DNA of 60,037 nucleotides from an uncultured Odoribacter sp. GTDB lineage: Bacteria > Bacteroidota > Bacteroidia > Bacteroidales > Marinifilaceae. The position numbers and the translations under genes were made by a program. The stretch covers positions 1-60,037 of the forward strand of contig CAJURM010000017.1 of assembly GCA_910589025.1 (NCBI GenBank), read 5' to 3'. Positions 10,201-17,871 of this stretch are shown piece after piece. Below the pieces are notes generated by a model, which was given only the letters and a program-made list of their open reading frames with translations, did no database searches and was not told the DNA's origin. Within the stretch, counting starts at the first letter, position 1, and each line of letters starts with the position of its first letter.

Positions 10201-11731
10201 CTCCGGTGTAATCCTTCCCGTTCAGCTTGATTTCTCCGGCATCTTTTTTTGTCAGGATTTTACAGCTGTAGGACTCTCCGGTATTGGACCGGATGTCGAA
10301 TTCTATGCGGGTCTTTTGTTTGTATTTGATAAGGGGATTGTAGTCCTTTACCGTGATTTCCCTGTGTATTTGTGCCGCGGTATAGGGCAGTTCCCTGAGT
10401 GTTGTCTGGTTCTTGCTGTCCGTTACCTTTATGACCAGGGCGCTTTTGCCCGGACGCTGGGGGATGTAACTTGCGTTTATTGTTTTTGAAAATGCTGTTT
10501 CATTGTTCCCTCCGGTGCTGTTCCCGTTTATCCTGATTTCCGCGTGGGGACTTTCGGTATGCAGTTTGTATTCTCCGGTGTAGGCGTCCCCGGAATTGAC
10601 TCTGATTTGAAAGGGATATTCCTTTCCTGCAAGGGGCAGTGAATCGAACCCGGTAACGGTGATTTCCGCGTATGACGGGATAACAGTGAAACGGACGGAG
10701 TCTTTTTGTATTCTTCCGTATTTGTCGGTGGCGGTAAATTCCACAATGGTTTCTCCGGGGTTGTCGGCAGTGATGTAGCCCTTGGACGTTCCGTTCGGGA
10801 GACTGAATTTCCTTTCCGTTTCCGTGGCGTTTCCGTTGATTGCGACCTTCCCGGAATTTTTTAAAAAGCGGAGAGTTGCCGGATAACTTGTCTCCTGTCC
10901 GGATATGGAAACGGAAAAGGCAGCCTGGGAGAATATGTTTATGCAGCTGTCTGCCACGGAGGTTTTCAGTACATGTTCCGGATACTCCACCTCGAAGAAA
11001 AGTTCAAAATCCCGGGTATGTCCGTATGCGTTGCTGACGGACAGGAGGAGGGTATGCGCTCCCGTATCGGCGGGGATGTATTGTATACGGTTTATTCCTT
11101 TCCTTATATTGTAAAAATTATCGTTTCGGGTTGTGATGAAGGAGCTGTCGGGCATGCCGTTACATGCGGCGGACTCTATCGCGAAGAGTTCCCCTTTGCC
11201 CTGGGTGACGGAGGCGCTTGCCTTGAAGTTGTTGCAGGTGTCGTTTTCTGCGGCAAAGAGGAAATAAAGGTTTGCTTTCCGCTCCGGAAACATGTCCTCT
11301 GCATTTGCTTCCGTAATGTTCATGGAATAGCTGTCTGCGTTGATGGAATAGATTGTTTCCGTGGTGAAGTCGTTGTTGCTGAAAATGAGTTTTAGCCGGT
11401 GTACGCCGATGTTTCCGGGGATATAGTAGGCTTTGAATTCTGTCTTTTTTAAAGGCAGGGTTTCCTTTTCCGGAAGTTTCTCCCCGTTGATGTATAAATC
11501 CCCTTCCCCTTCCGAAAAGAGGTATGAAAATTGGTAATTCTCTGTTTCCCCTTTGCTGGTCAGCAATGAGATTGTCATTTCCGTCGGAATGTGTGCGCAT
11601 ATGCGCCCGGATGCTGTCGGGGTTGTTTTTATGTCGGCTTCAAATCTTTTATCGGCTTTGATGGGGTCGTCGCTGCATTGTGTGAAGAAAATGATGATGC
11701 TCGTTAGTATGGGATAAATGAGGCTTTTCAT
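7283..11731 (-). CDS. Giant Ig-repeat surface lipoprotein (1482 aa)
   Basis: The signal peptide ends in the lipobox F-T-Q-C (Cys19), followed by Ser-Asp-Asp, the kind of acidic motif linked to surface export of Bacteroides lipoproteins. The remainder is about 11-12 Ig-like units with the same signature as the 1775-residue protein (x-I-N-G-x-x-Y-x-G, V-x-F-x-P, V-x-D-x-x-G), but more divergent from one another. The N-terminal three units align in order with those of the larger paralogue. The final 250 residues are a distinct region with several cysteines. It sits in the same leftward operon between the KilA-N and BRO-N genes. Adhesion or mating contact is inferred; I cannot name a ligand. Confidence 0.8.
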   Translation of the reverse strand: MKSLIYPILTSIIIFFTQCSDDPIKADKRFEADIKTTPTASGRICAHIPTEMTISLLTSKGETENYQFSYLFSEGEGDLYINGEKLPEKETLPLKKTEFKAYYIPGNIGVHRLKLIFSNNDFTTETIYSINADSYSMNITEANAEDMFPERKANLYFLFAAENDTCNNFKASASVTQGKGELFAIESAACNGMPDSSFITTRNDNFYNIRKGINRIQYIPADTGAHTLLLSVSNAYGHTRDFELFFEVEYPEHVLKTSVADSCINIFSQAAFSVSISGQETSYPATLRFLKNSGKVAINGNATETERKFSLPNGTSKGYITADNPGETIVEFTATDKYGRIQKDSVRFTVIPSYAEITVTGFDSLPLAGKEYPFQIRVNSGDAYTGEYKLHTESPHAEIRINGNSTGGNNETAFSKTINASYIPQRPGKSALVIKVTDSKNQTTLRELPYTAAQIHREITVKDYNPLIKYKQKTRIEFDIRSNTGESYSCKILTKKDAGEIKLNGKDYTGACPANTSNYLEFIPSATGEVVITLEITSSSGAVMTKDLVFSVSTTKMDISVSDFQNGNPNIKTSVPIYARFKVSSPSASSMLQCRFSGNPAGNTLYKIDGENYSEGEERNIPSDREIPVSLSFLHPGKQEVSLSIRDGEGNSENIKFEYTVTESPITLNIKEFFPTTLPGVENTAYLSVDKKDYNGTFFCQAYTEGMAEGEFRINGEECRNGNKIPVTDKENIKISFLPQKPGKAETTITISDENGNRITEKLSYDIQNPETEVSVNPPSKIIAGQETAISFSVTKDHYSGKYHAEISGADLPIQLNGKEYTGGKTEINGGSNELKITAYTNGNLHIKVYDEWGGSVEKDIHITPAMPAMELNVYNPAADISGSTNFIVTASHESGKDMLLSLSTTPSGAGKFYINSEEYGEEKNISAGKAVNVVFKPSTTGKITVTVGIRDKISGVSKEKQIRFNSLNTIKYPIILHAEKERGEIYVYSSGKSKLTLEEENYSSRDSFTYEISELSGKFTLTNEQKIPYTSGEKHKVPASSPELTFLTSPQNTEDVIFDVIIIDKYGQSAIQRFHYTVVNRDAEILFNNFNETTFTNKEEQFNIQITKDFFPSALEVNISANGNISDFRINGSQTPSPARINCKSGTTIPVSYIPDSKGSVEFTVSVTDEFGFTNTRSISTDVHSNNVEILTIPVEYTLNRAPSLVNDSSHFESYIGDIHFLGHDGEGRINDYETVFSNTEHITVSGGNPNGSIALGNATFPVYVYEGTTPVDEQKQEHIFLRAHNVSPIYLKYSRTEGIKINWGYKFIHTVTNTTVLDVKSSSQCYLRNCSYPYPGTEEPTFYQFHPIDDNPYSCKPLANDIRNCRLAVYCDIEPSPYKINTDAREYHAEENKTATFKFSYSSDGGDIKRAKVGIYKSPASSGEISDIKVNGIPLSEGVYLAPDEEATVTFIPQGTFHLSISLTEGKNSIISDNILFISQ

Positions 11732-11809
11732 GGGATTACATTTTATGGATGTTTATGCTTGTAAATGCGTGTTTATGGATAGCCGGGAATTTTTCATCCC
11801 CTGTTTCGT

Positions 11810-12568
11810 TTATGATTGTTTCCTTGTTTTCTTTCTCTTTTTTCCGGTAGTAAATGCCTCCAGCTGCGGGTCCTTTTCATTGAGGAACTCGTAATCTTCC
11901 CGATACAGTAGGAGGTTTGCCGGAATGCGGATGTTGTTTTCCTTCAGGAGGTGTTTCATTCCGTCTGCGATGAAGAGGTAGTCCTTAGCCTTTTTCTTGA
12001 AAGCCAGGGCTTCTTTCCTTGCCTGGAGGGTTTTGTCCGCTTGTTTGGAAAAATCCAGGGTGGTTCTGAAGCTGTAGTCCCGTTCTTCTTCCATTTCTGT
12101 TTGGTGCCGTTCCTTTTCTTCCTGAAGTTCCCTTTGGTGTTTTTCCCTCTCCTCTTTCAGTGCTGTCGCCAGATGGATGACGATATCGTGGTTTGCCTGT
12201 ATTTTTTCAATAATGCTTTCCGTGGCCGTAAAGTCGTATCGGAGCAGTTCTTTTATCCGTTTATTACACCATATTGCAAATTGCGGGGATAGCCATCGTG
12301 CGAATTCAAGGGCTAAATCCTCGTGAAGCCAGGAACCTTGTTCCTGATTTCCGCCTTTAAACACTTGATATTGAGCCGAAGCGGGAATTCCCGTTTCGGT
12401 GAAATAGGCTTGTATGAAATCCTGAGTACTTTGTAAACGAAACCAGTCGTTGAATTTTTTCCCGAACGGTTTTGCCATTTGTGTGGCGTTTACCATGGTA
12501 TCCCCGTATCCTGCCTGGAATGTGATATCGTTTCCGTTGTACCGGAATATTTGAATCTTGTTTTCCAT
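11810..12568 (-). CDS. KilA-N domain protein with shared C-terminal cassette
   Basis: 252 residues. The N-terminal 110 residues are a KilA-N DNA-binding domain (G-D-T-M-V-N-A-T-Q-M-A-K-P-F-G, then F-A-R-W-L-S-P-Q-F-A-I-W-C-N). A short charged coiled coil follows, then the same C-terminal 90 residues found at 6441, 31159 and 40521. DNA identity with the 6441 gene is very high through the shared 3' half and even just past the stop codon, and collapses in the N-terminal domain. It is upstream of the 1482-residue lipoprotein in the same operon. KilA-N proteins are usually phage or plasmid regulators; its target is not visible. Confidence 0.8.
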   Translation of the reverse strand: MENKIQIFRYNGNDITFQAGYGDTMVNATQMAKPFGKKFNDWFRLQSTQDFIQAYFTETGIPASAQYQVFKGGNQEQGSWLHEDLALEFARWLSPQFAIWCNKRIKELLRYDFTATESIIEKIQANHDIVIHLATALKEEREKHQRELQEEKERHQTEMEEERDYSFRTTLDFSKQADKTLQARKEALAFKKKAKDYLFIADGMKHLLKENNIRIPANLLLYREDYEFLNEKDPQLEAFTTGKKRKKTRKQS

Positions 12569-12589
12569 CTTGTTGGATTGTTTTTATTT

Positions 12590-13093
12590 TCAAATGCTCA
12601 TTTCCCTGCCCTGTCCTTCTCTTTTTTCCTGAAGTTCTTGCTGTTTTCGCGCTTGCTTGAGGTATTCTTCGTATTGTTTGATTCGGAATTTTAGGTATGC
12701 GGATTCTTTCGGGGCGGTGCTGCTGACTTTTTCTTCCGTTTCTTTTTTCAGGCATTCTATGGTGATTACATGAATGAGGCTTGCTTCTTTGGGATGGGTT
12801 TGCAGAATGTTCTCGCGGTTTGTCGCGTTAACCTGCTGGGCGTGGATTGTCCTGTAAAAACTCTTCTCCGTGATTTTCCAGTGGCCGAAACTTTTGGTCT
12901 CGTCCATTATTTTCAGTTGTTCTTTGGTTATCAGCGGGGTGTTTAGGTATTTCTGGATTAGCTTGTTCATCCCGTTTTCATCTCCTTTTATGAGTGCTTG
13001 GCGGAAGGAGTCAAGGTCTTTCCGCCGCTCTGTCACCTCCCCTGCTTCCGTTTTTTTCCTCTTGTCCCTGAATTTTATCAGATTTTTTTCCAT
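12590..13093 (-). CDS. Unknown 167-residue charged protein
   Basis: I do not recognise a family. The protein is soluble and rich in Lys and Glu, with a helical C-terminal third (Y-L-K-F-R-I-K-Q-Y-E-E-Y-L-K-Q-A) that is likely a coiled coil. It is the second gene of the leftward operon behind the invertible promoter, 10 bp after the 70-residue gene and 21 bp before the KilA-N gene. That position makes it a candidate accessory or regulator of the lipoprotein operon. Confidence 0.65.
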   Translation of the reverse strand: MEKNLIKFRDKRKKTEAGEVTERRKDLDSFRQALIKGDENGMNKLIQKYLNTPLITKEQLKIMDETKSFGHWKITEKSFYRTIHAQQVNATNRENILQTHPKEASLIHVITIECLKKETEEKVSSTAPKESAYLKFRIKQYEEYLKQARKQQELQEKREGQGREMSI

Positions 13094-13103
13094 GTCATGT
13101 CCG

Positions 13104-13316
13104 TTATTTGATTCCGGAAAGGTTTTCCGGAATGCTGTCGGGGTTGTTTTTATAGAAATCGGTTTTTTTTATCGTTTCGGTTATCCGGGACGGCAGGGCA
13201 TTTCCCGTTTTTGAAAGTTCCCTGATTTGGGCTTTGGTGATTCCGGGGTTATGCCTGTGTTTTTCAATGAAATAGGTTATCATTTCAATGGGGCTGTTTT
13301 TCCAGGTGTTTTCCAT
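13104..13316 (-). CDS. Unknown 70-residue small protein, first gene behind the invertible promoter
   Basis: This short protein has a central segment (I-T-K-A-Q-I-R-E-L-S-K-T-G) that could form a helix-turn-helix-like pair of helices. No family is recognised. Its start is 37 bp from the left inverted repeat of the invertible segment, so it would be the first gene transcribed if that promoter flipped. It and the next gene are tightly spaced. Confidence 0.6.
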   Translation of the reverse strand: MENTWKNSPIEMITYFIEKHRHNPGITKAQIRELSKTGNALPSRITETIKKTDFYKNNPDSIPENLSGIK

Positions 13317-13353
13317 AATTTTAACGGATTCAATTGTCCGGGAATTAACAGGA

Positions 13354-13375
13354 GTGTTAAAATAAACGAACGATT
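13354..13375. repeat. Left inverted repeat of the promoter switch
   Basis: 22-bp arm, 21 of 22 positions complementary to 13500-13521. It lies 37 bp from the start of the leftward operon. Probable crossover site for the adjacent serine invertase. Confidence 0.75.
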
Positions 13376-13499
13376 TTATGAATTGGAAGGTCCGGAACAG
13401 CCCGTTAATGAGATATTTCTGAAAATATTGATTTCCAGTAAAAAATAATTTCCAATAACTTAATTATTATCAGAATAAATTGCATATCTTTGCAAAAAC

Positions 13500-13521
13500 A
13501 ATTGTTCGTTTATTTTAACAC
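13500..13521. repeat. Right inverted repeat of the promoter switch
   Basis: 22-bp arm partner of 13354-13375. The -7 box ends only 7 bp inside it, the usual geometry of a promoter that fires outward through the repeat. Confidence 0.75.
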
Positions 13522-13552
13522 ATTTTTCGTACCCAAGTCTTATTTTTTTAAC

Positions 13553-13566
13553 TTTAATGCATTAAA
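13553..13566. promoter_or_regulatory. Palindrome before the invertase gene
   Basis: The perfect 14-bp palindrome tttaatgcattaaa lies 11 bp before the invertase ATG, a fitting place for an operator. A 12-bp version, ttaatgcattaa, recurs at 43862-43873 after the Fic gene. Confidence 0.45.
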
Positions 13567-13577
13567 ATTATTGGACT

Positions 13578-14183
13578 ATGGTGTATGCTTATTTACGTGT
13601 GTCAACAGACAAACAGCAGCTTGAGAATCAAAGACATGAGATTTCCTTATTTGCCCGGAATCTGAATATGGAGATTGATGTATGGGTTCAGGAAAGTATA
13701 TCGGGCGGGATTGAAAAGGAAGTCCGTTCCCTCGGAGGAATGATGGATGATTTGAAGTCGGGGGATATCCTTATTGTTTCCGAGCTTTCCCGGTTAAGCA
13801 GGAAGATGCTGGACATTATGGACATAATGAATACGTGTTTGAAGCGTGAGGTTGTTGTTTTCTGCATCAAGGAGGGGTTTGAACTGAAGGGGGACATTGC
13901 CAGCAAAATTCTTTTATTCGCATTTGGATTGACTGCCGAGGTGGAAAAAGATCTCATTTCCCAGCGGACAAAGGAGGCCTTGGCCATGCGGAAAGCCAAG
14001 GGAATAGTTCTGGGGCGTCCTAAGGGGAGTGCTACCAAATACAATAAGCTTATGAAGCATGAGCGGGAAATCAGGGAAATGCTTGAGCGGAACTTGAGCA
14101 AGAAAGAGATTGCCAAACGTTTAAAGGTTTCCCGGCCGACATTGTACAAATTTCTTAACAGCATATCCCTTATTCCGGTATAA
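13578..14183 (+). CDS. Mpi-like serine DNA invertase/resolvase
   Basis: A 201-residue small serine recombinase. Residues 1-135 are the catalytic domain, with the nucleophile Ser9 in Y-L-R-V-S-T-D-K-Q, then S-E-L-S-R-L-S-R and the F-A-F-G-L-T-A-E-V-E-K-D-L-I-S-Q-R-T-K-E-A-L helix. The C-terminal 45 residues end in an HTH (K-K-E-I-A-K-R-L-K-V-S-R-P-T-L). Length and motifs fit the Bacteroides Mpi/FinA type of phase-variation invertase better than Tn3 resolvases. It lies 56 bp right of the inverted repeats and should act on them. The last 24 bases of the gene are part of the 699-bp origin duplication, so a copy of its tail also occurs at 50388. Confidence 0.85.
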   Translation: MVYAYLRVSTDKQQLENQRHEISLFARNLNMEIDVWVQESISGGIEKEVRSLGGMMDDLKSGDILIVSELSRLSRKMLDIMDIMNTCLKREVVVFCIKEGFELKGDIASKILLFAFGLTAEVEKDLISQRTKEALAMRKAKGIVLGRPKGSATKYNKLMKHEREIREMLERNLSKKEIAKRLKVSRPTLYKFLNSISLIPV

Positions 14184-14857
14184 TATGTTAATAAAAACAC
14201 ATTTTAACATTTTTGTCCTGATATTTCCTCTGAAAGTGTTGTTTCCGTCCCTTTTTCTTTCCAGAAGTGTTGTTTTTGTCCCCGAAAAGTGGGGATTCTG
14301 TCCCCTGAATGTTGGGTATTTGTCCCTTAAAAGCTGGGTTTCCGTCCCGGCTTGTTTTGTATAAATATTTATTTTTCAGCTTATTATAATGTTAAAAATG
14401 AGGTCTACTATAATCAACTACTGATATAACAACGATTAATCACCCTTAAAAAAATGAACTCCAAAACTTAAAAAAGAACAATACTACCCCCGATTTCAGA
14501 ACAAATCTATCCCAAAAACAGACAATATATTAACAAAAAATATAAAACAATAACTCAATCCTGAGATTCTGTCCCTAAGACAAAACCGCAATTTTCCTCA
14601 ATATAGGGTATTTGTCCCTAAAAAACGACAATCATCTGTATTACAAAAACTTTCGGAAAAAATTTAATGTATTGGTAAGTACATAATTTATATAATGCTT
14701 TGAAATCTCTGAAGCTATAATCAAAGACACTGAATATCAGCCTCAAAACTAATCATTATGTTAATAAAATCTTCCCCGTACCCTATCCGGGGACAAATTT
14801 TCAACATTTACTATCGATTTATACGCAAGTATTACACAAATCTTGGGTTTTTGTCCC
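14159..14857. repeat. Iteron origin region, copy 1 (699-bp direct repeat)
   Basis: Identical to 50388-51086 except for two differences near the right end. It contains many TTTGTCCC-type motifs. Four have their gtccc at 14278, 14300, 14322 and 14344, an exact 22-bp spacing typical of iterons. Further direct and inverted copies lie at about 14215, 14247, 14568, 14614, 14790 and 14853. It is AT-rich between them. No gene fits in the 14184-14998 interval, which is all origin-type DNA. This is a replication origin or a duplicate of one for the Rep at 47931. Confidence 0.8.
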
Positions 14858-14931
14858 TAAATAACTTAAAGCATTGGAAGTTTGTGGTTTATATTATTTC
14901 GGGATAAAATGTAAAATAAGAAATTACTTAT

Positions 14932-14939
14932 TATCTTTG
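14932..14939 (+). promoter_or_regulatory. Possible -7 box for the gene at 14999
   Basis: tatctttg matches the Bacteroides TAnnTTTG element, 59 bp before the ATG. There is no clear -33 TTTG. Confidence 0.35.
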
Positions 14940-14998
14940 CTAAAGTGTTTGTTTGATAAAAAAATGGGAAGATATAATGATTTTAAATTGTAATTGTT

Positions 14999-16102
14999 AT
15001 GTTAGCAGCTAAGATTCAAAAAGATTTATTTGAGTTCATAGAAAAAGATCCTGAAGATGCTGAGGGGTTAATTTTGTTTTGGTATATGCAAAATAGTGTA
15101 CCTCTTTCTGCCGCTCTTCAGGAGGATACTGGAATTAAACTCATGATTAACATATCCAATTTTGAAAGAATGGAATATGCTATTAATAAATTATTTCTAA
15201 TAGCAGATACAATAGTTATTCGAGATACAAGAAAAAGGGATGAAAAAGAAATTAAATTAACAAGTTTTCCTCTTATAAACGATTATAGACCTGGATATAT
15301 TGATGAAATAGGTAAAGATTTATTTAGATATAGACCTTCCCCATTTACAATTATAGATCAACCATTGGGAGGATATTGGACAAGTACAAGCAAAACATTT
15401 AATAACGGTTTTGAAGCTGTCTATGCACATATTTTTTCTCATTGTATACCTGGAGATTTTATAGAATGGATAAGGACAAAAGGGGAAAAATACTTAACTA
15501 CAGGCGAAATTATTTATGCGCCGTTTATTCCTCCTCTTGAGCATGAATCAGAGCTGTTAAGAAAAAATATATCAATGGCAGATTATTTTAACTCTATACC
15601 ATGTTTTCATCAAAACATCCCTTTTTTTAATGAATTAGAATTAAACACCTTTTTACAACTTGACTTCCCTTTTATTGATAATATTGATTTAAATACTCTT
15701 ACAAAAATAAAGCAGGATTATAATGATGAATTTAAAAATTTCAGTTTATCTATAAGGAATTCTTTGTCCAGAATAAGAAGTATTGTTGGAACAACTGATT
15801 ATATTAAAGAAGTTCAATATATTCAAAAAAATGATATAGAGGGGAATATAGATAAAATTCAGAGTAAAATAAAGAAAATTAATAACATGTCTACACTAAG
15901 AAAATTAGGGACTGTTATAGGATTACTTGGAATAGATATTGCTATTTGTAATGGATTTTCTTTGCCGACCTCACTAACTGCCTTATCTCCAGTAGTACTA
16001 TATGAGTTAGATAAGATTATTGCTGGACTCAAAGAAAAAAATGAATTAAAAGATAATAATGCATATTTTTTGTGGAAATTTGGACAAATTAAAAATAAAT
16101 AG
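14999..16102 (+). CDS. Unknown 367-residue cargo protein
   Basis: No family is recognised. The protein is soluble with a predicted helical middle. A hydrophobic stretch of about 35 residues near 300-335 (L-G-T-V-I-G-L-L-G-I-D-I-A-I and S-L-T-A-L-S-P-V-V-L-Y) could be one or two membrane helices. Codon use is AT-rich compared with the tra genes. It stands alone between the origin repeat and the fic-remnant/AbiH region, so I take it as cargo, possibly defence related because of its neighbours. Confidence 0.7.
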   Translation: MLAAKIQKDLFEFIEKDPEDAEGLILFWYMQNSVPLSAALQEDTGIKLMINISNFERMEYAINKLFLIADTIVIRDTRKRDEKEIKLTSFPLINDYRPGYIDEIGKDLFRYRPSPFTIIDQPLGGYWTSTSKTFNNGFEAVYAHIFSHCIPGDFIEWIRTKGEKYLTTGEIIYAPFIPPLEHESELLRKNISMADYFNSIPCFHQNIPFFNELELNTFLQLDFPFIDNIDLNTLTKIKQDYNDEFKNFSLSIRNSLSRIRSIVGTTDYIKEVQYIQKNDIEGNIDKIQSKIKKINNMSTLRKLGTVIGLLGIDIAICNGFSLPTSLTALSPVVLYELDKIIAGLKEKNELKDNNAYFLWKFGQIKNK

Positions 16103-16112
16103 AATTAAAATT

Positions 16113-16190
16113 GGTCTTTCTTTTTCTGGCATAAGGGATAGAATCCGTCCTGTCTGATCGCTTTCGAAAAAGAAGATATGCTGTGCTATC
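16113..16190 (-). pseudogene. Remnant of the 3' end of a fic gene
   Basis: The minus strand encodes R-I-L-S-L-M-P-E-K-E, which matches the end of the intact Fic protein at 17872-18669 (D-R-I-L-S-L-M-P-E-K-E-K). DNA similarity covers about 50 bp. The AbiH gene therefore lies between two same-orientation copies of a fic tail, as if cargo had been exchanged there. Confidence 0.65.
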
Positions 16191-16219
16191 AAAGGCAAGC
16201 AGATTAAATTATGACTAAA

Positions 16220-16252
16220 GATTACAGTCCGAAAACGGATTGTAATCTTTTT
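16220..16252 (+). terminator. Rho-independent terminator
   Basis: A 12-bp stem (gattacagtccg / cggattgtaatc, one G-U) with an AAAA loop, followed by TTTTT. It ends rightward transcripts from the 14999 gene. Confidence 0.75.
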
Positions 16253-16459
16253 GTTTCCGAGTGTAATTTTGCCGGATATTGAACATACAGCCGGCAGCCA
16301 TGTTGGGTTTGTAAAGTTTGATGAGAACTCTCCGTATTCATCTTTTAATGAATATCCTTCGGTAAGATGGAAGATGCAGAATTTGCAGAAGCTGAAAGCG
16401 TCAAACCCGAAAAAGTTAAGAGCTAAAGCGGACAAACTCATAAATATATTCGGAATGGA
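16251..16459 (+). other. Gene remnant or very short ORF before AbiH
   Basis: An open frame encodes N-P-K-K-L-R-A-K-A-D-K-L-I-N-I-F-G-M-E, similar to the end of the 27-residue ORF at 53401-53484. It has no convincing start or RBS. It may be the tail of a small conserved cargo gene. Confidence 0.3.
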
Positions 16460-16507
16460 ATGGCACCTGCAACATTCCGTTATGGTTACATCAATAAAAT
16501 ATATAAA

Positions 16508-17521
16508 ATGGATTATAGAAAAACGGACATAAAACATTTATACATTATTGGGAATGGTTTTGACATTCACCATAGTATTAACAGCAGCTATTCAAATTAT
16601 CGTAGCTGGCTTGAAGAGAACGAGCCGAACATATATTCACAGTTATGTGACTTATACGGTGTTTCAACAGATGAGTATAAAGCCCAAGAATGGTGGAGTG
16701 ATTTTGAAAACATGCTTTCAGAGATAGACCTCTATGATTATGTTGAAAATGTTGTAATTGAAAATTATCCAGACTTTTCAAAAGATGACTTTCGAGACAG
16801 AGACTACCACGCTGCTGAATATTCTGCTGAGATTGAACTGGGGGCTTTAATATATCATGTAAAACGTACTTTCAATGCTTGGATTGCTTCTCTTGACAAA
16901 GCTGATAGCACAAAACGGATCCACCTTGAAAGAAAAAACTCCTTATTCATAACTTTCAATTATACCCGGACATTAGAGGATTTGTATCGGATACCAGATG
17001 AGCAGGTTATACATATACATGGTATGGTTGGAGAGGACGAACTTATTTTAGGACATGGCAAGAATTATGCAGAGTTGAAAGAGGATTTGGAGATTGCACA
17101 ACCACAACCTTCTGCAGACTTAGATGAATCCGAACTGCAAGATTGGTATTCGTCTCATAGCGATTTTGTGACACAACAGACGCAAGAAGTTGCTATCTCA
17201 CAAATAGTTTCTTTGCAAAAGGATGTAGAACGGATAATATCGGACAATCGTTCGATTTGGGATAGCCTTGGAGAAATTGAGACAATCCATGTTTTTGGAT
17301 TTTCATTTTCCGGTATTGATACACCTTATCTGAGTACAATCATTAAACACATCAATACGGATAAGGTAAAATGGGAAATAAGTGCATTCTCAAATCGGGA
17401 CAAAGAAAAAGCAGAGACATTTATGACTGATGCAGGGATTAAAGAAAATTTGTGGGCACCATTGGTTGCATTATGCGACGTGCAGAAATACAAACAACTA
17501 TCGCTATTTGATAATCCATAA
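16508..17521 (+). CDS. AbiH-family abortive infection protein
   Basis: 337 residues from the ATG at 16508, chosen because the family starts with L-Y-I-I-G-N-G-F-D at about residue 10, as here; an earlier in-frame start at 16460 is possible. The protein shows the AbiH hallmarks: N-terminal I-G-N-G-F-D-I-H-H, an N-Y-T-R-T-L-E segment, I-H-G-M-V-G-E-D-E-L-I-L-G-H-G-K-N, and a C-terminal I-H-V-F-G-F-S-F-S. AbiH was described as a phage-abortive-infection gene in lactococci; its mechanism is not settled. It is a single gene flanked by a fic remnant and the intact degenerate fic gene, consistent with defence cargo. Confidence 0.85.
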   Translation: MDYRKTDIKHLYIIGNGFDIHHSINSSYSNYRSWLEENEPNIYSQLCDLYGVSTDEYKAQEWWSDFENMLSEIDLYDYVENVVIENYPDFSKDDFRDRDYHAAEYSAEIELGALIYHVKRTFNAWIASLDKADSTKRIHLERKNSLFITFNYTRTLEDLYRIPDEQVIHIHGMVGEDELILGHGKNYAELKEDLEIAQPQPSADLDESELQDWYSSHSDFVTQQTQEVAISQIVSLQKDVERIISDNRSIWDSLGEIETIHVFGFSFSGIDTPYLSTIIKHINTDKVKWEISAFSNRDKEKAETFMTDAGIKENLWAPLVALCDVQKYKQLSLFDNP

Positions 17522-17871
17522 TACAATTCCCTGTTTTACATTCCTGCCCAATGCAGAAAATAAAATAAATTTAAGGAAAGTGTATAAAGTGAAAGACTTT
17601 AATAAAAATAGTTTTTCCCGTCAAATTGAATTTGAAATAAATCCTGAATTATTCAGACAATTTGTTCCTACATTTGATAGCATAAAGCTATTATCAATTA
17701 TCCAGATAAATAAATTTTGGAAATTTTAGGATTATATTTGTAATAATGGATTAGGGTTCCGGGATTTAATCCCAACTTTATCTTGATAAATTATATATTT
17801 TTATAATACATCAGATATTTTCCCTTTTTGGGGAACACCTCCCCTCCCCTATTAATGGAAATAAATATAAA
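17522..17871. other. Intergenic region with a terminator-like hairpin
   Basis: AT-rich, with no convincing gene. A small hairpin gggat-tta-atccc lies at about 17753-17765. The rest shows nothing I can name. Confidence 0.4.

Larger units (their letters stand above)
13354..13521. promoter_or_regulatory. Invertible promoter segment bounded by 22-bp inverted repeats
   Basis: The arms are 13354-13375 and 13500-13521: gtgttaaaataaacgaac is matched perfectly by gttcgtttattttaacac, and four more inner bases match after one mismatch. The 124-bp interior holds a Bacteroides -7 box, tatctttg, at 13485-13492, reading right toward the invertase; I see no clean -33 partner and no leftward promoter inside. 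In the present orientation the invertase is driven and the leftward giant-lipoprotein operon is not. Inversion would reverse this. Invertible promoters next to Mpi-type recombinases are established in Bacteroides; use here is inferred from the structure. Confidence 0.75.

Noticed and set aside
13354..13521. Inverted repeats as ends of a small insertion sequence
   Set aside because: The interior is only 124 bp with no ORF, has a promoter box, and lies next to an invertase; an invertible switch explains it better.
13578..14183. The serine recombinase as the integrase for the 18-bp terminal repeats
   Set aside because: It is a small invertase/resolvase with its own adjacent inverted repeats; nothing resembling those arms occurs at the 18-bp repeats. 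The recombinase responsible for the junction is not identified.
14159..14857. Repeated TTTGTCCC motifs as a CRISPR array
   Set aside because: Units are short with 22-bp spacing and no spacers, they are also found inverted, and there are no cas genes; they are iterons.
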